NCBI GenBank assembly: GCA_051879315.1 | Contig: JBJELW010000090.1 | Span: 1 to 64,000, forward strand | Origin: Roseburia_C sp051879315 | GTDB lineage: Bacteria > Bacillota > Clostridia > Lachnospirales > Lachnospiraceae | Direction of reading: 5' to 3' | Length of the DNA stretch: 64,000 nt | Shown here: positions 44,806 to 53,710 of the stretch, in pieces | Numbering within the stretch: position 1 is the stretch's first letter | How the letters are laid out: every line of letters begins with the position of its first letter | Notes under the pieces: generated by a model | Told to the model about the DNA's origin: nothing | The model's database searches: none | The model's input: only the letters and a program-made list of their open reading frames with translations | Position numbers and translations under genes: made by a program

Positions 44806-44871
44806 ATTTGGAAACCGGAGCGGGCTGCCTGCGGGGCGGCCATTGATTAAATAATTTAAAAAGGAATGGAT

Positions 44872-46095
44872 ATGACAGTAGAACAGGTGATTCTTGTAGG
44901 TGTGAGCCTGCAGGATGGGGATGATACCGAAGATTCCCTGAGAGAACTGGCCGAGCTGGTGCGTACGGCTGATGCAGAAGTGGTAGGTGTTGTGATCCAG
45001 CATAGAGAGAATGTTCATGCGGGATATTATGTAGGCAGCGGTAAACTGGAGGAGATTGCGGCACTGGTTGCAGAGACCGGTGCAACCGGTGTGGTCTGTG
45101 ATGATGAGTTGACACCGGCACAGCTTCGCAATATGACCCAGACACTTCAGGTGAAGGTGATGGATCGGACTCTGGTTATTCTGGATATCTTTGCAAAGCG
45201 TGCCAGCACCAGTGAAGGAAAGATTCAGGTGGAACTGGCACAGTTGCGTTATCGGATGAGTCGTTTGTCCGGTTTTGGAAAGAGTATGTCCAGACTGGGA
45301 GGCGGAATCGGAACCAGGGGACCGGGTGAGAAAAAGCTGGAGATGGACCGACGACTGATTGCTGCCCGGATCAGTCAGCTGAAACGGGAACTGGAAACGG
45401 TAAAACAGCACAGAGAGATTAATCGCATGGCCAGGGCCCGCAATCATGTGCCTGTGGCTGCTATTGTGGGTTATACCAATGCGGGGAAGTCTACCCTTTT
45501 AAATGCTCTGACAGATGCGGGAATATTGGCGGAGGACAAGCTGTTTGCAACACTGGATCCCACCACACGGGTATTGGAACTTCCGGGAAGTCAGAAGATT
45601 CTGCTGACGGATACGGTAGGTTTTATCCGTAAGCTTCCGCATCATTTGATTGATGCATTTCGAAGTACCTTAGAGGAAGCAAAGTACGCGGATTTCATCA
45701 TTCATGTGGTGGATGCCTCCAATCCCCAGGCGGCGAAGCAGATGCACATTGTATATGACACTCTGCAGCAGCTGGGAGTGAAGGACAAAAAAATCATTAC
45801 CCTGTTTAACAAGCAGGATGCATTGGGGCCGGATGCGGAACCCATGCGGGATGGCCGGGCGGATCGCTGTCTTCGGATTTCGGCACGGACCGGGGAAGGC
45901 CTCGAAGAATTAAAACAGGTGCTGGCGCAGATACTGCGGGAAAACAGACGATTTGTGGCGGGTGTTCTGAATTATAGTCAGGCAGGGCTTTTGCAGCAGA
46001 TTCGCAGTAAGGGAGAATTACTGACGGAGGAATATCTGCCGGAAGGAATCCGTATTGAAGCTTATGTACCGCCGGAACTGTATGGGAAACTGTAA
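44872..46095 (+). CDS. hflX: GTPase HflX
   Basis: A 407-residue ribosome-associated GTPase that splits stalled or hibernating ribosomes. It has the N-terminal HflX domain (GTGATGVVCDDELTPAQLRN region), the glycine-rich linker GGGIGTRGPGEKKLEMDRR, and the G domain with P-loop GYTNAGKSTLLNAL (about 196-209), DTVGF G3 and NKQD G4. I chose ATG 44872 since AAGGA lies 6 bases upstream; ATG 44866 in frame is too close to it. It is shorter at the C-terminus than E. coli HflX, as in most Firmicutes. Confidence 0.95.
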   Translation: MTVEQVILVGVSLQDGDDTEDSLRELAELVRTADAEVVGVVIQHRENVHAGYYVGSGKLEEIAALVAETGATGVVCDDELTPAQLRNMTQTLQVKVMDRTLVILDIFAKRASTSEGKIQVELAQLRYRMSRLSGFGKSMSRLGGGIGTRGPGEKKLEMDRRLIAARISQLKRELETVKQHREINRMARARNHVPVAAIVGYTNAGKSTLLNALTDAGILAEDKLFATLDPTTRVLELPGSQKILLTDTVGFIRKLPHHLIDAFRSTLEEAKYADFIIHVVDASNPQAAKQMHIVYDTLQQLGVKDKKIITLFNKQDALGPDAEPMRDGRADRCLRISARTGEGLEELKQVLAQILRENRRFVAGVLNYSQAGLLQQIRSKGELLTEEYLPEGIRIEAYVPPELYGKL

Positions 46096-46202
46096 AATTT
46101 TTTCTGCATGCAACAAATCGGACAAGGAATGACACATATATGTTATAACGGAAACATGATCAATGGGAGTAGTGTAGTGCCAAAAGGAGTAGGAGGGATT
46201 TT

Positions 46203-47231
46203 ATGAAGAAGAGAAAAGTATGGGCTGCAGGGGCAGTATTTTTGTTGGCAATGATGACCGGGTGCGGCAGCAACAAGTCTGATTTGAGCTGGAATGAAAA
46301 TACCGACACAAATTTTTCAGACTATGGGATTTATTCTGATTATTCTTATTCCGGGGAGGCGGCCGATTACGAATATGCTGAGGATTATGAGTCAGGTGCT
46401 GTGGCGGAGAGCGGAAATCAGGCAGAACAGGTGGAGGAGAGCGCCGAGGCCACGGGCCGCAAACTGATCCGAACTGTGGATCTGGAAGTGGAAACCGAGG
46501 AGTTTGAAAGTGTGCTGAGCCAGGTGGAGCAGAAGGTATCTGCGCTGGGCGGTTATGTGGAGGACAGCAGTCTCTATCAGGGAAGCATGTACAGCAGATA
46601 CAGCAGCAGAACGGCGGATTACACCATCCGAATTCCCCAGGACCGGCTGGATGAATTCATCCAGATTGTGGAGGAAGGCACCAATGTTACATACAAGCAA
46701 AACAGTGTACAGGACATCACCTTATCCTATGTGGATCTGAAAAGTCACAAGGAGGCTCTGGAGGCAGAACAGACCAGACTATTAGAGCTTTTGGATATGG
46801 CGGAGGATATGTCCGACGTGCTGGCTATTGAGGATGAGCTTACCAATGTGCGCTATCAGATTGAGAGCATGGAATCCCAGCTGCGCACTTATGATAATCA
46901 GGTAGATTATGCCACCGTGAACCTTTATATCAGCGAAGTGGAGCGGCTGACTGAACTGCCGGATGAGTCTGCATGGAGCAGAATTACCACAGGATTTTCC
47001 AACAGCCTGTACAGCATCGGAACCGGGGCTAAAGAGCTGGGGATCTGGATTCTGATTAAGCTTCCTTATCTCCTGCTGTGGGGAATTGTAATCCTGATCG
47101 TTGTGCTTGTTATAAGAAAAATCCGGAAAAAGCGTCGCCTGAAAAAGCAGGAAAGAACTTCCGGTAAGACGGGGAATGCGTCCCCCCAGGCAGCGCCGGC
47201 CATGCAAAATGATCCGAATGTAAAACAGTAA
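46203..47231 (+). CDS. DUF4349 lipoprotein with a C-terminal membrane helix
   Basis: A 342-residue protein: lipobox MMTGCG (Cys21), an acidic Tyr/Ser-rich linker, then the DUF4349 domain (about 85-275): KLIRTVDLEVETEEFESVLSQV, YTIRIPQDRLDEFI, a coiled coil at about 180-230 (LKSHKEALEAEQTRLLELLDM...), and VDYATVNLYISEV. A membrane helix follows at about 285-305, then a basic tail. It is therefore anchored at both ends. The family's role is unknown; an envelope stress or scaffold role is sometimes suggested. GGAGGG lies 5-6 bases before the ATG. Confidence 0.88.
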   Translation: MKKRKVWAAGAVFLLAMMTGCGSNKSDLSWNENTDTNFSDYGIYSDYSYSGEAADYEYAEDYESGAVAESGNQAEQVEESAEATGRKLIRTVDLEVETEEFESVLSQVEQKVSALGGYVEDSSLYQGSMYSRYSSRTADYTIRIPQDRLDEFIQIVEEGTNVTYKQNSVQDITLSYVDLKSHKEALEAEQTRLLELLDMAEDMSDVLAIEDELTNVRYQIESMESQLRTYDNQVDYATVNLYISEVERLTELPDESAWSRITTGFSNSLYSIGTGAKELGIWILIKLPYLLLWGIVILIVVLVIRKIRKKRRLKKQERTSGKTGNASPQAAPAMQNDPNVKQ

Positions 47232-47239
47232 GACAGCGG

Positions 47240-47268
47240 TTGCTTTTTTCAGCAGCCTATGATATAGT
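47240..47268 (+). promoter_or_regulatory. Promoter of the preQ1/queuosine operon
   Basis: TTGCTT (47240-47245), 17-base spacer, TATAGT (47263-47268). Confidence 0.7.
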
Positions 47269-47283
47269 AGCACAGGCGAAAGC

Positions 47284-47318
47284 CACTGGTTCGAGAACCT
47301 CCCAGTATAAAAAACTAG
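47284..47318 (+). ncRNA. PreQ1-I riboswitch aptamer
   Basis: CTGGTTCGAGAACCTCCCAG forms the P1 stem (CTGG/CCAG) with the C-rich loop, and the tail TATAAAAAACTAGG is the typical A-rich pseudoknot strand. The next gene encodes a queuosine-precursor transporter, as expected. Confidence 0.92.
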
Positions 47319-47337
47319 GCAAAACATACGGAATGTA

Positions 47338-47390
47338 GAAAGCTTTTGTTTGCGAGGTCTCTGATTATTCCCCGCAGGCAGAAGCTTTTT
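47338..47390 (+). terminator. Terminator of the preQ1 riboswitch
   Basis: AAAGCTTTTGTTTGCG / CGCAGGCAGAAGCTTT (with G-U pairs) followed by TT. It lies between the aptamer and the gene, so preQ1 binding should favour termination. Confidence 0.8.
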
Positions 47391-47427
47391 GTGTATTCGA
47401 TGCGGGCAAATAGAAGGAGAGAAAAAC

Positions 47428-48132
47428 ATGAATGAAGCATTATTGATCGCACAGGTAATTGTATTCTATGGCATGGTGATTCTGGCCTACCGCCTGTTTG
47501 GCAGGATGGGACTGTATTGTTGGACTGCCATTGCCACAATTCTGGCCAACATCGAAGTTCTGATCCAGGTACATGCCTTTGGTATGGACATGACTTTGGG
47601 AAATATTATGTTTGCCAGTACCTTCCTGGTGACGGATATCCTCAGCGAGGTGGATGGGAAAAAACTGGCCCAAAAGGGTGTACATGTGGGAATTGCCACA
47701 TCTTTGGCATTTATCGTGATATCACAGAGCTGGCTGCTGTTTACTCCTAACGGGTATGACTTCGCCATGCCGTCATTTCAGACTATTTTCAGCAACACCC
47801 CCCGTCTGATTGTTGCCAGCTTTGTGGTGTACATGATCGTACAGCAGTTTGACGTGTGGGCTTACCACAAATGGTGGGATTTCACTACCCGGGTGTTCGG
47901 GGATAATCACAAATTCCTCTGGCTGCGGAATAACGGTTCCACACTGTTGTCCCAGCTTCTCAATGCCATACTCTACACATTTTTTGCATTTTACGGTGTC
48001 ATGGAGACAGAGTCCCTCTGGAGTCTGGTGTGGGCAAGCTATGTGATCTTCATCTTCACCAGCCTTTTAGATACACCGGCGGTTTACATCTGCCGCTGGA
48101 TGAAGGAGCGGGGCTATATCCCAGAGTCATAG
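47428..48132 (+). CDS. Queuosine precursor transporter (YhhQ/VUT family)
   Basis: A 234-residue membrane protein with six or seven helices and the family signatures ANIEVLIQVHAFGMDMTLGN, FLVTDILSEVDGKKLA and HKWWDFT...WLRNNGSTLLSQ. Members import preQ1, preQ0 or queuine. ATG 47428 follows AAGGAGAG by 5-8 bases; the frame extends into the terminator upstream and was rejected there. The preQ1-I riboswitch in front and the radical-SAM gene behind support the role. Confidence 0.93.
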   Translation: MNEALLIAQVIVFYGMVILAYRLFGRMGLYCWTAIATILANIEVLIQVHAFGMDMTLGNIMFASTFLVTDILSEVDGKKLAQKGVHVGIATSLAFIVISQSWLLFTPNGYDFAMPSFQTIFSNTPRLIVASFVVYMIVQQFDVWAYHKWWDFTTRVFGDNHKFLWLRNNGSTLLSQLLNAILYTFFAFYGVMETESLWSLVWASYVIFIFTSLLDTPAVYICRWMKERGYIPES

Positions 48133-48134
48133 GA

Positions 48135-48153
48135 ATCATTCATCGCGAATGAT
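48135..48153. repeat. Solo 19-bp dyad
   Basis: ATCATTCATCGCGAATGAT between the two queuosine genes, a relaxed member of the dyad family found at 30428 and at the ends of the giant palindromes. Confidence 0.5.
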
Positions 48154-48180
48154 ATGCGGTGGCAGTAGGAAGGAGAAACT

Positions 48181-48885
48181 ATGGGAATTCCAAGTGAGAG
48201 ATACAGTGTAATAAGAGAAAAGAATCCCCGGGAGATCTGCCTGTTAAGAGGATTTCCCTGTGCCTGGGGGAAATGTGCCTTCTGCGACTACATAGAAGAT
48301 AATGGGGCTCGGGACCGGGAGGCGGAGCTGGTGGAGCTGAACCGCCAGGTGCTGGCTCAGGTCACCGGCGAGTTTGGCGTTCTGGAGGTAATCAATTCCG
48401 GCAGCTGCTTTGAACTTCCGGAGCAGACCTTGTGCGATATTGAAGAGCTGATCCGGAAAAAGAAAATCGGCAGGCTGTTTTTTGAGGCCCACTGGATTTA
48501 CCGGAACCGGTTGAAGGAAATGCGGAAGCGGATGCCGGTGCCTATTGTTTTTAAAATCGGTGTAGAGACCTTTGACAATGAGTTCCGGGAAAAGGTTTTG
48601 AATAAGCACGCAGATTTTACGTCCCCGGCTCAGGTGGCTGAGTATTTTGATTCTCCCTGCCTGATGGTGGGAATCCAGGGGCAGAACCGGGAGATGATTG
48701 CAAAGGATATTGCATGGCTGAAGGAATATTTCCCCCTGGGAACCGTGAATGTATATAATAACAATACGACAGAAATTCGTCGTGACGAGGAGCTGGTCCG
48801 CTGGTTCATGCAGGAGTATCGCTGGCTTTTGGAGGATCCAACGGTGGAAGTGCTCTACGAGATCACCGATTTCGGAGTGGGATGA
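48181..48885 (+). CDS. Radical SAM protein, probable queuine-salvage lyase (QueL-like)
   Basis: A 234-residue protein with a cysteine cluster PCAWGKCAFC (CX4CX2C, about residues 26-34), one residue longer than the usual CX3CX2C, followed by ELPEQTLCDIEEL, FEAHWIYRNRL, KIGVETFD and MVGIQGQN stretches of a short radical-SAM barrel. It lies 48 bases after the preQ1-controlled transporter. In Clostridioides difficile a radical-SAM lyase (QueL) releases queuine from salvaged queuosine 5'-phosphate; identity with that enzyme is inferred from context and general form. AAGGAGAAA lies 5-8 bases before the ATG. No tRNA-guanine transglycosylase is in the window. Confidence 0.7.
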   Translation: MGIPSERYSVIREKNPREICLLRGFPCAWGKCAFCDYIEDNGARDREAELVELNRQVLAQVTGEFGVLEVINSGSCFELPEQTLCDIEELIRKKKIGRLFFEAHWIYRNRLKEMRKRMPVPIVFKIGVETFDNEFREKVLNKHADFTSPAQVAEYFDSPCLMVGIQGQNREMIAKDIAWLKEYFPLGTVNVYNNNTTEIRRDEELVRWFMQEYRWLLEDPTVEVLYEITDFGVG

Positions 48886-48905
48886 TGAGGTTTGACCGCA
48901 ATATT

Positions 48906-48937
48906 CACCTGTCACAAAACGTGGCAGGTGTTTTTTT
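48906..48937 (+). terminator. Terminator related to the MITE-internal one
   Basis: CACCTGTCAC / GTGGCAGGTG and T7. With the preceding GCAATATT (48899) it matches 6743-6780 closely, so it may be a leftover of the same element. Confidence 0.85.
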
Positions 48938-49056
48938 GAAAACTCCTTCCCAAAAAAGGTTGAAAAGTCTCCTCCGATATGATACACTTTTTACAATTTA
49001 GGTATGGGGGTATTTTTGTTTGATGCCGGGCATGCTAAGGCATGTGTATTATAAAG

Positions 49057-49083
49057 AAAAAGAGATTTACACTCTTTTTTTTT
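49057..49083 (+). promoter_or_regulatory. Attenuator-like hairpin in the carAB leader
   Basis: AAAAAGAG / CTCTTTTT stem ending in a T tract, about 55 bases before carA. TATTAT upstream at 49047 may be the -10. A second small stem, GGTG/CACC, lies between it and the gene. No PyrR-binding consensus was recognised. Confidence 0.4.
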
Positions 49084-49136
49084 GCGCAGGTGCAGGCGTA
49101 GACACCTCATGCCAGGAGAAAGGACAGGGTTAACAA

Positions 49137-50207
49137 ATGAAAGCTTTTCTTATACTGGAAGACGGAATGGTATTTACCGGAACAAGCATTGGTTCCACCC
49201 GGGAAGTGATCAGCGAGATTGTATTTAACACATCCATGACAGGCTATCTGGAAGTGCTTACCGATCCCTCTTATGCGGGACAGGCAGTGGTGATGACTTA
49301 TCCTCTTATCGGAAATTACGGAATTACGCCGGATATGGAGTCCGGGAAACCGTGGCCGGACGGATATATTGTTCGGGAGTTGTCCCGTATGCCCAGCAAT
49401 TTCCGCTGTGAGGGTACCATACAGGACTTCTTAAAGAAACATGACATACCGGGTATCTGCGGCATTGATACCAGAGCATTGACCAAGATCCTTCGGGAGA
49501 AGGGGACTATGAACGGTATGATTACCACCAATGAGAATTACAATCTGGATGAGATCATTCCCCGTCTGAAAGCATATGTGACAGGTAACGTGGTGGACAA
49601 GGTGACCTGCACAGAGAAAAAAGTTTTACCAGGAAAAGGAAAGAAAGTGGCGCTGATGGATTTCGGTGCAAAGAACAATATAGCCCAATCATTAAATAAA
49701 AGAGGCTGTGAGGTGACCATTTACCCGGCACATACCACAGCAGAGGAAATCTTAAGTACCAACCCGGACGGTATTATGCTCAGCAACGGACCGGGAGATC
49801 CGAAGGAATGTCAGGATATTATCAAGGAAGTGAAAAAGCTTTACGATTCTGACACACCGATTTTTGCTATTTGTCTGGGACATCAGCTTATGGCACTGGC
49901 CACCGGCGCGGATACCTACAAGCTGAAGTACGGCCACCGTGGAGGCAATCATCCGGTGAAGGACCTTGTCACCAACCGTGTATATATTTCCTCACAGAAT
50001 CATGGATATGCAGTGGATACCAACACACTGGATCCCAAGGTGGCGGAGCCCGCATTTGTCAATGTTAACGACGGAACAAACGAAGGATTGTCCTATGTAG
50101 GAAAAAATATCTTTACCGTGCAGTTCCACCCGGAGGCTTGCCCGGGACCTCAGGATAGCGCTTACTTGTTTGACAGATTTATTGAGATGATGGGAGGAAC
50201 AAAATAA
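49137..50207 (+). CDS. carA: Carbamoyl-phosphate synthase small (glutaminase) subunit
   Basis: Hydrolyses glutamine and channels ammonia to CarB for arginine and pyrimidine synthesis. The 356-residue protein has the N-terminal small-subunit domain (LILEDGMVFTGTSIGS...SMTGYLEVLTDPSYAGQ) and the class I amidotransferase domain with nucleophile Cys in FAICLGHQL (about residue 246), His and Glu in VQFHPEACPGP. It is slightly short but complete. The stop TAA shares its last base with the carB start codon, giving tight coupling. Confidence 0.97.
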   Translation: MKAFLILEDGMVFTGTSIGSTREVISEIVFNTSMTGYLEVLTDPSYAGQAVVMTYPLIGNYGITPDMESGKPWPDGYIVRELSRMPSNFRCEGTIQDFLKKHDIPGICGIDTRALTKILREKGTMNGMITTNENYNLDEIIPRLKAYVTGNVVDKVTCTEKKVLPGKGKKVALMDFGAKNNIAQSLNKRGCEVTIYPAHTTAEEILSTNPDGIMLSNGPGDPKECQDIIKEVKKLYDSDTPIFAICLGHQLMALATGADTYKLKYGHRGGNHPVKDLVTNRVYISSQNHGYAVDTNTLDPKVAEPAFVNVNDGTNEGLSYVGKNIFTVQFHPEACPGPQDSAYLFDRFIEMMGGTK

Positions 50208-53200
50208 TGCCAAGAAATAAAGATATCAAAAAAGTATTAGTAATCGGTTCCGGTCCTATCGTAATCGGACAGGCAGCAGAGTTTGACTATGCAGGTACCC
50301 AGGCATGTCGTTCCTTGAAAGAGGAAGGTATTGAGGTGGTTTTGGTTAACTCCAATCCTGCTACCATCATGACAGATAAAGAGATTGCAGATGAAGTGTA
50401 TATCGAGCCCCTGACTGCAAAGGTGTTGGAGCAGATTATTTTAAAGGAAAAGCCCGACAGCGTGCTGCCCACACTGGGTGGACAGGCCGGACTGAATCTG
50501 GGTATGGAGCTGGCAGAGTCCGGTTTCCTGGAGAAACACGGCGTAAAGCTCATCGGCACCACAGCAGAGACCATCTTCAAGGCAGAGGATCGTCAGGCAT
50601 TTAAGGATACCATGGAGAAGATAGGAGAGCCCTGTGCGCCGTCCACCGTAGTACACAATGTGGAGGACGGTATCAAGTTCACCAATACCATCGGTTACCC
50701 GGTGGTGCTTCGCCCTGCCTATACCTTAGGCGGAAGCGGCGGCGGCATTGCCCACAATGAGACGGAACTCATCGATATCTTAAGCAACGGTCTTCGTTTA
50801 AGCCGTGTGGGTGAGGTTCTGGTGGAGCGTTGTATCGCAGGATGGAAGGAAATCGAGTACGAGGTAATGCGTGATGCCAACGGCAACTGTATTACCGTAT
50901 GTAATATGGAAAACATCGATCCGGTGGGCGTGCATACCGGCGATTCCATCGTAGTGGCACCTTCCCAGACTTTGGGTGACAAGGAGTATCAGATGCTCCG
51001 TACTTCTGCACTCAATATTATATCTGAATTAAATATTACCGGAGGATGTAACGTGCAGTATGCATTGCATCCGGAGACCTTTGAATATTGCGTCATCGAG
51101 GTGAATCCCCGTGTGTCCCGTTCTTCTGCGCTGGCTTCCAAAGCCACCGGCTACCCCATTGCAAAAGTGGCAGCAAAGATTGCTTTGGGATACACTCTGG
51201 ACGAGATCAAAAACGCCATTACCGGAAAGACTTATGCCAGCTTTGAGCCCATGTTGGACTACTGCGTGGTAAAGATTCCGAGACTTCCTTTCGATAAGTT
51301 TATTACAGCAAAAAGAACTCTTACCACACAGATGAAAGCCACCGGTGAGGTGATGAGTATCTGCAATAACTTCGAAGGTGCCCTGATGAAGGCTATCCGT
51401 AGCTTGGAGCAGCATGTGGACAGCCTGATGTCCTACGATTTTACCGGACTTTCCGATGCAGAGCTGATGGAGCAGCTGCAGGTGGTGGATGACCGCCGGA
51501 TCTGGGTGATTGCAGAGGCTTTAAGAAGAGGTGTTTCCTATGACAAGATTCATGAGATCACCAAGATTGACAAATGGTTTATTGACAAGCTGGCTATTCT
51601 GGTGGAAATGGAGAACCGCTTAAAGAGCGAACCTCTCACCGTAGAGCTTTTAAAGGAAGCAAAACGCATTGAGTTCCCGGACAATGTCATTGCACAGCTT
51701 ACCGGAAAGACCGAGAAGGAAATTCATGACATGCGTTACGACAACGGTATCGTGGCAGCTTTCAAGATGGTGGATACCTGTGCAGCAGAGTTTGAAGCCA
51801 CCACGCCTTATTATTACTCCGTATTCGGCAGTGAGAACGAGGCGGCTGAGACAAAGCCTCAGAAAAAGGTACTGGTGCTGGGATCCGGTCCTATCCGTAT
51901 CGGACAGGGTATCGAGTTTGACTACTGTTCCGTACACAGCACCTGGGCATTTGCAAAAGAGGGCTGGGAGACGGTTATTGTAAATAACAATCCGGAGACG
52001 GTTTCCACCGACTTCGATATTGCGGATAAGCTGTATTTTGAGCCATTGACTCCGGAGGATGTGGAAGCCATCGTGAAGCTGGAAAAGCCGGATGGCGCTG
52101 TAGTACAGTTCGGTGGACAGACTGCCATTAAACTTACGGAGAGTCTCATGAAAATGGGCGTAAAGATCCTGGGAACCAAGGCGGAAGATGTGGATGCAGC
52201 GGAGGATCGCGAGCTCTTCGATGAGATTCTGGAAAAGACCGGTATCCCAAGAGCAGCAGGAGGAACCGTATTCACTGCAGAGGAAGCAAAAGAGGTGGCA
52301 CACCGTCTGGGTTATCCGGTGCTGGTTCGTCCTTCCTACGTGCTGGGCGGTCAGGGAATGAAGATTGCATACAGTGATGAGGAGATCGAGGAGTTCATCG
52401 GAATTATTAACCGTATTGCTCAGGATCATCCGATTCTTGTAGATAAGTACCTGATGGGAAAAGAAATCGAGGTGGACGCAGTCTGCGACGGCACTGATAT
52501 TCTGATCCCGGGTATCATGGAACATATCGAGCGTACCGGCGTACATTCCGGAGATAGTATTTCCGTGTATCCGGCACCCACCATCAGCGAGCCGGTAAAG
52601 GAGATGCTGGTGGAGTACACCAAGCGTCTGGCACAGGCACTTCATGTGGTAGGTTTGATCAATATCCAATTTATCGTTATGGATGAGCAGGTGTACGTGA
52701 TCGAGGTAAATCCCCGGTCTTCCAGAACCGTGCCATATATCAGTAAGGTAACCGGTATTCCCATTGTGGATCTGGCAACCAAGGTGATCATCGGAAATAC
52801 TTTAAAGGGCATGGGCTATACACCGGGGCTGGCACCGGCAGCAGATTACATCGCTATCAAAATGCCGGTATTCTCCTTTGAGAAACTCCGGGGCGCAGAG
52901 ATCAGCTTAGGACCGGAGATGAAATCCACCGGTGAGTGCCTGGGTATCGCAAAAACCTTTGATGAGGCATTGTACAAGGCGTTCCTGGGAGCGGGCGTGC
53001 AGTTGCCCAAATATAAGCAGATGATCATGACGGTAAAGGATGCGGACAAGCCGGAAGCAGTGGGCGTGGCCAAGCGTTTTGAAGCTTTGGGATACAAAAT
53101 CTACGCCACCAGAAGTACGGCAAAGTATCTGCAGGAGCATGGGGTGAATGCTCTCCGGGTCAATAAGATTTCCCAGGAGTCTCCTAACGTGATGGACCTG

Positions 53201-53413
53201 ATCTTAGGTCATAAGATCGATCTGGTCATCGACACTCCTACCCAGGGAAATGGAGATAAGACCCGTGACGGATTCCTGATCCGAAGAAATGCCATCGAGA
53301 CCGGCGTGTACTGTATCACAGCCATGGATACGGCCAATGCATTGGCCACCAGTCTGGAGAATGCGCAGTCCGAGCTGACCCTGGTGGATATTGCAACCGT
53401 GAAAAATATATAA
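50207..53413 (+). CDS. carB: Carbamoyl-phosphate synthase large subunit
   Basis: Makes carbamoyl phosphate from bicarbonate, ammonia and two ATP. The 1068-residue protein shows the duplicated ATP-grasp layout: first half with VLVIGSGPIVIGQAAEFDY and AYTLGGSGGGIA, second half with VLVLGSGPIRIGQGIEFDY (about residue 555) and SYVLGGQGM, and a C-terminal MGS-like allosteric domain (about 930-1068). Standard length. The start overlaps carA by one base. Long frames on the other strand are shadows. Confidence 0.98.
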   Translation: MPRNKDIKKVLVIGSGPIVIGQAAEFDYAGTQACRSLKEEGIEVVLVNSNPATIMTDKEIADEVYIEPLTAKVLEQIILKEKPDSVLPTLGGQAGLNLGMELAESGFLEKHGVKLIGTTAETIFKAEDRQAFKDTMEKIGEPCAPSTVVHNVEDGIKFTNTIGYPVVLRPAYTLGGSGGGIAHNETELIDILSNGLRLSRVGEVLVERCIAGWKEIEYEVMRDANGNCITVCNMENIDPVGVHTGDSIVVAPSQTLGDKEYQMLRTSALNIISELNITGGCNVQYALHPETFEYCVIEVNPRVSRSSALASKATGYPIAKVAAKIALGYTLDEIKNAITGKTYASFEPMLDYCVVKIPRLPFDKFITAKRTLTTQMKATGEVMSICNNFEGALMKAIRSLEQHVDSLMSYDFTGLSDAELMEQLQVVDDRRIWVIAEALRRGVSYDKIHEITKIDKWFIDKLAILVEMENRLKSEPLTVELLKEAKRIEFPDNVIAQLTGKTEKEIHDMRYDNGIVAAFKMVDTCAAEFEATTPYYYSVFGSENEAAETKPQKKVLVLGSGPIRIGQGIEFDYCSVHSTWAFAKEGWETVIVNNNPETVSTDFDIADKLYFEPLTPEDVEAIVKLEKPDGAVVQFGGQTAIKLTESLMKMGVKILGTKAEDVDAAEDRELFDEILEKTGIPRAAGGTVFTAEEAKEVAHRLGYPVLVRPSYVLGGQGMKIAYSDEEIEEFIGIINRIAQDHPILVDKYLMGKEIEVDAVCDGTDILIPGIMEHIERTGVHSGDSISVYPAPTISEPVKEMLVEYTKRLAQALHVVGLINIQFIVMDEQVYVIEVNPRSSRTVPYISKVTGIPIVDLATKVIIGNTLKGMGYTPGLAPAADYIAIKMPVFSFEKLRGAEISLGPEMKSTGECLGIAKTFDEALYKAFLGAGVQLPKYKQMIMTVKDADKPEAVGVAKRFEALGYKIYATRSTAKYLQEHGVNALRVNKISQESPNVMDLILGHKIDLVIDTPTQGNGDKTRDGFLIRRNAIETGVYCITAMDTANALATSLENAQSELTLVDIATVKNI

Positions 53414-53421
53414 TTTAAATG

Positions 53422-53510
53422 ACTATTCAGAGCGTCTAGCGTAACAGATTACAGATTCCCATGCTTGCATGCCGGAATCTGTAGTTTGTTACGCTAAGTG
53501 GCTCGAATAG
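53422..53510. repeat. 89-bp hairpin after carB without a T tract
   Basis: CTATTC.GAGC pairs with GCTCGAATAG, TAGCGTAAC with GTTACGCTA, and ATTACAGATTCC with GGAATCTGTAG; loop CATGCTTGCATG. Not a simple terminator; a true terminator follows 20 bases later. It may be a mobile palindromic unit or an RNA processing signal. Confidence 0.65.
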
Positions 53511-53530
53511 ATGTAAAGATTATGTGCTTC

Positions 53531-53570
53531 AAAGTCCTGTGGATTTTTTTACAAAATCCACAGGACTTTT
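53531..53570 (+). terminator. Terminator of the carAB transcript
   Basis: AAAGTCCTGTGGATTTT / AAAATCCACAGGACTTT stem and T tract. Confidence 0.85.
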
Positions 53571-53572
53571 TC

Positions 53573-53601
53573 TTGCAAATATCGACTATGTATGATATGA
53601 T
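53573..53601 (+). promoter_or_regulatory. Promoter of the butyrate cluster
   Basis: TTGCAA (53573-53578), 17-base spacer, TATGAT (53596-53601). The leader of about 100 bases holds a GGCCA/TGGC hairpin followed by a T-rich run (53614-53652), possibly an attenuator. Confidence 0.6.
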
Positions 53602-53710
53602 TAAATCGACGTGAAAAGGGCCAGAAATGGCGACTCTTTTATTTTTTTGCAAGAGATTGTTAAAAAATTAACAGAGAAAAACGGAAATCATTTTAGAAGG
53701 AGAAGAAAAT

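Noticed and set aside
51650..52669. A 339-codon frame on the minus strand of carB
   Set aside because: Shadow of carB; no start signals and no protein family resemblance.
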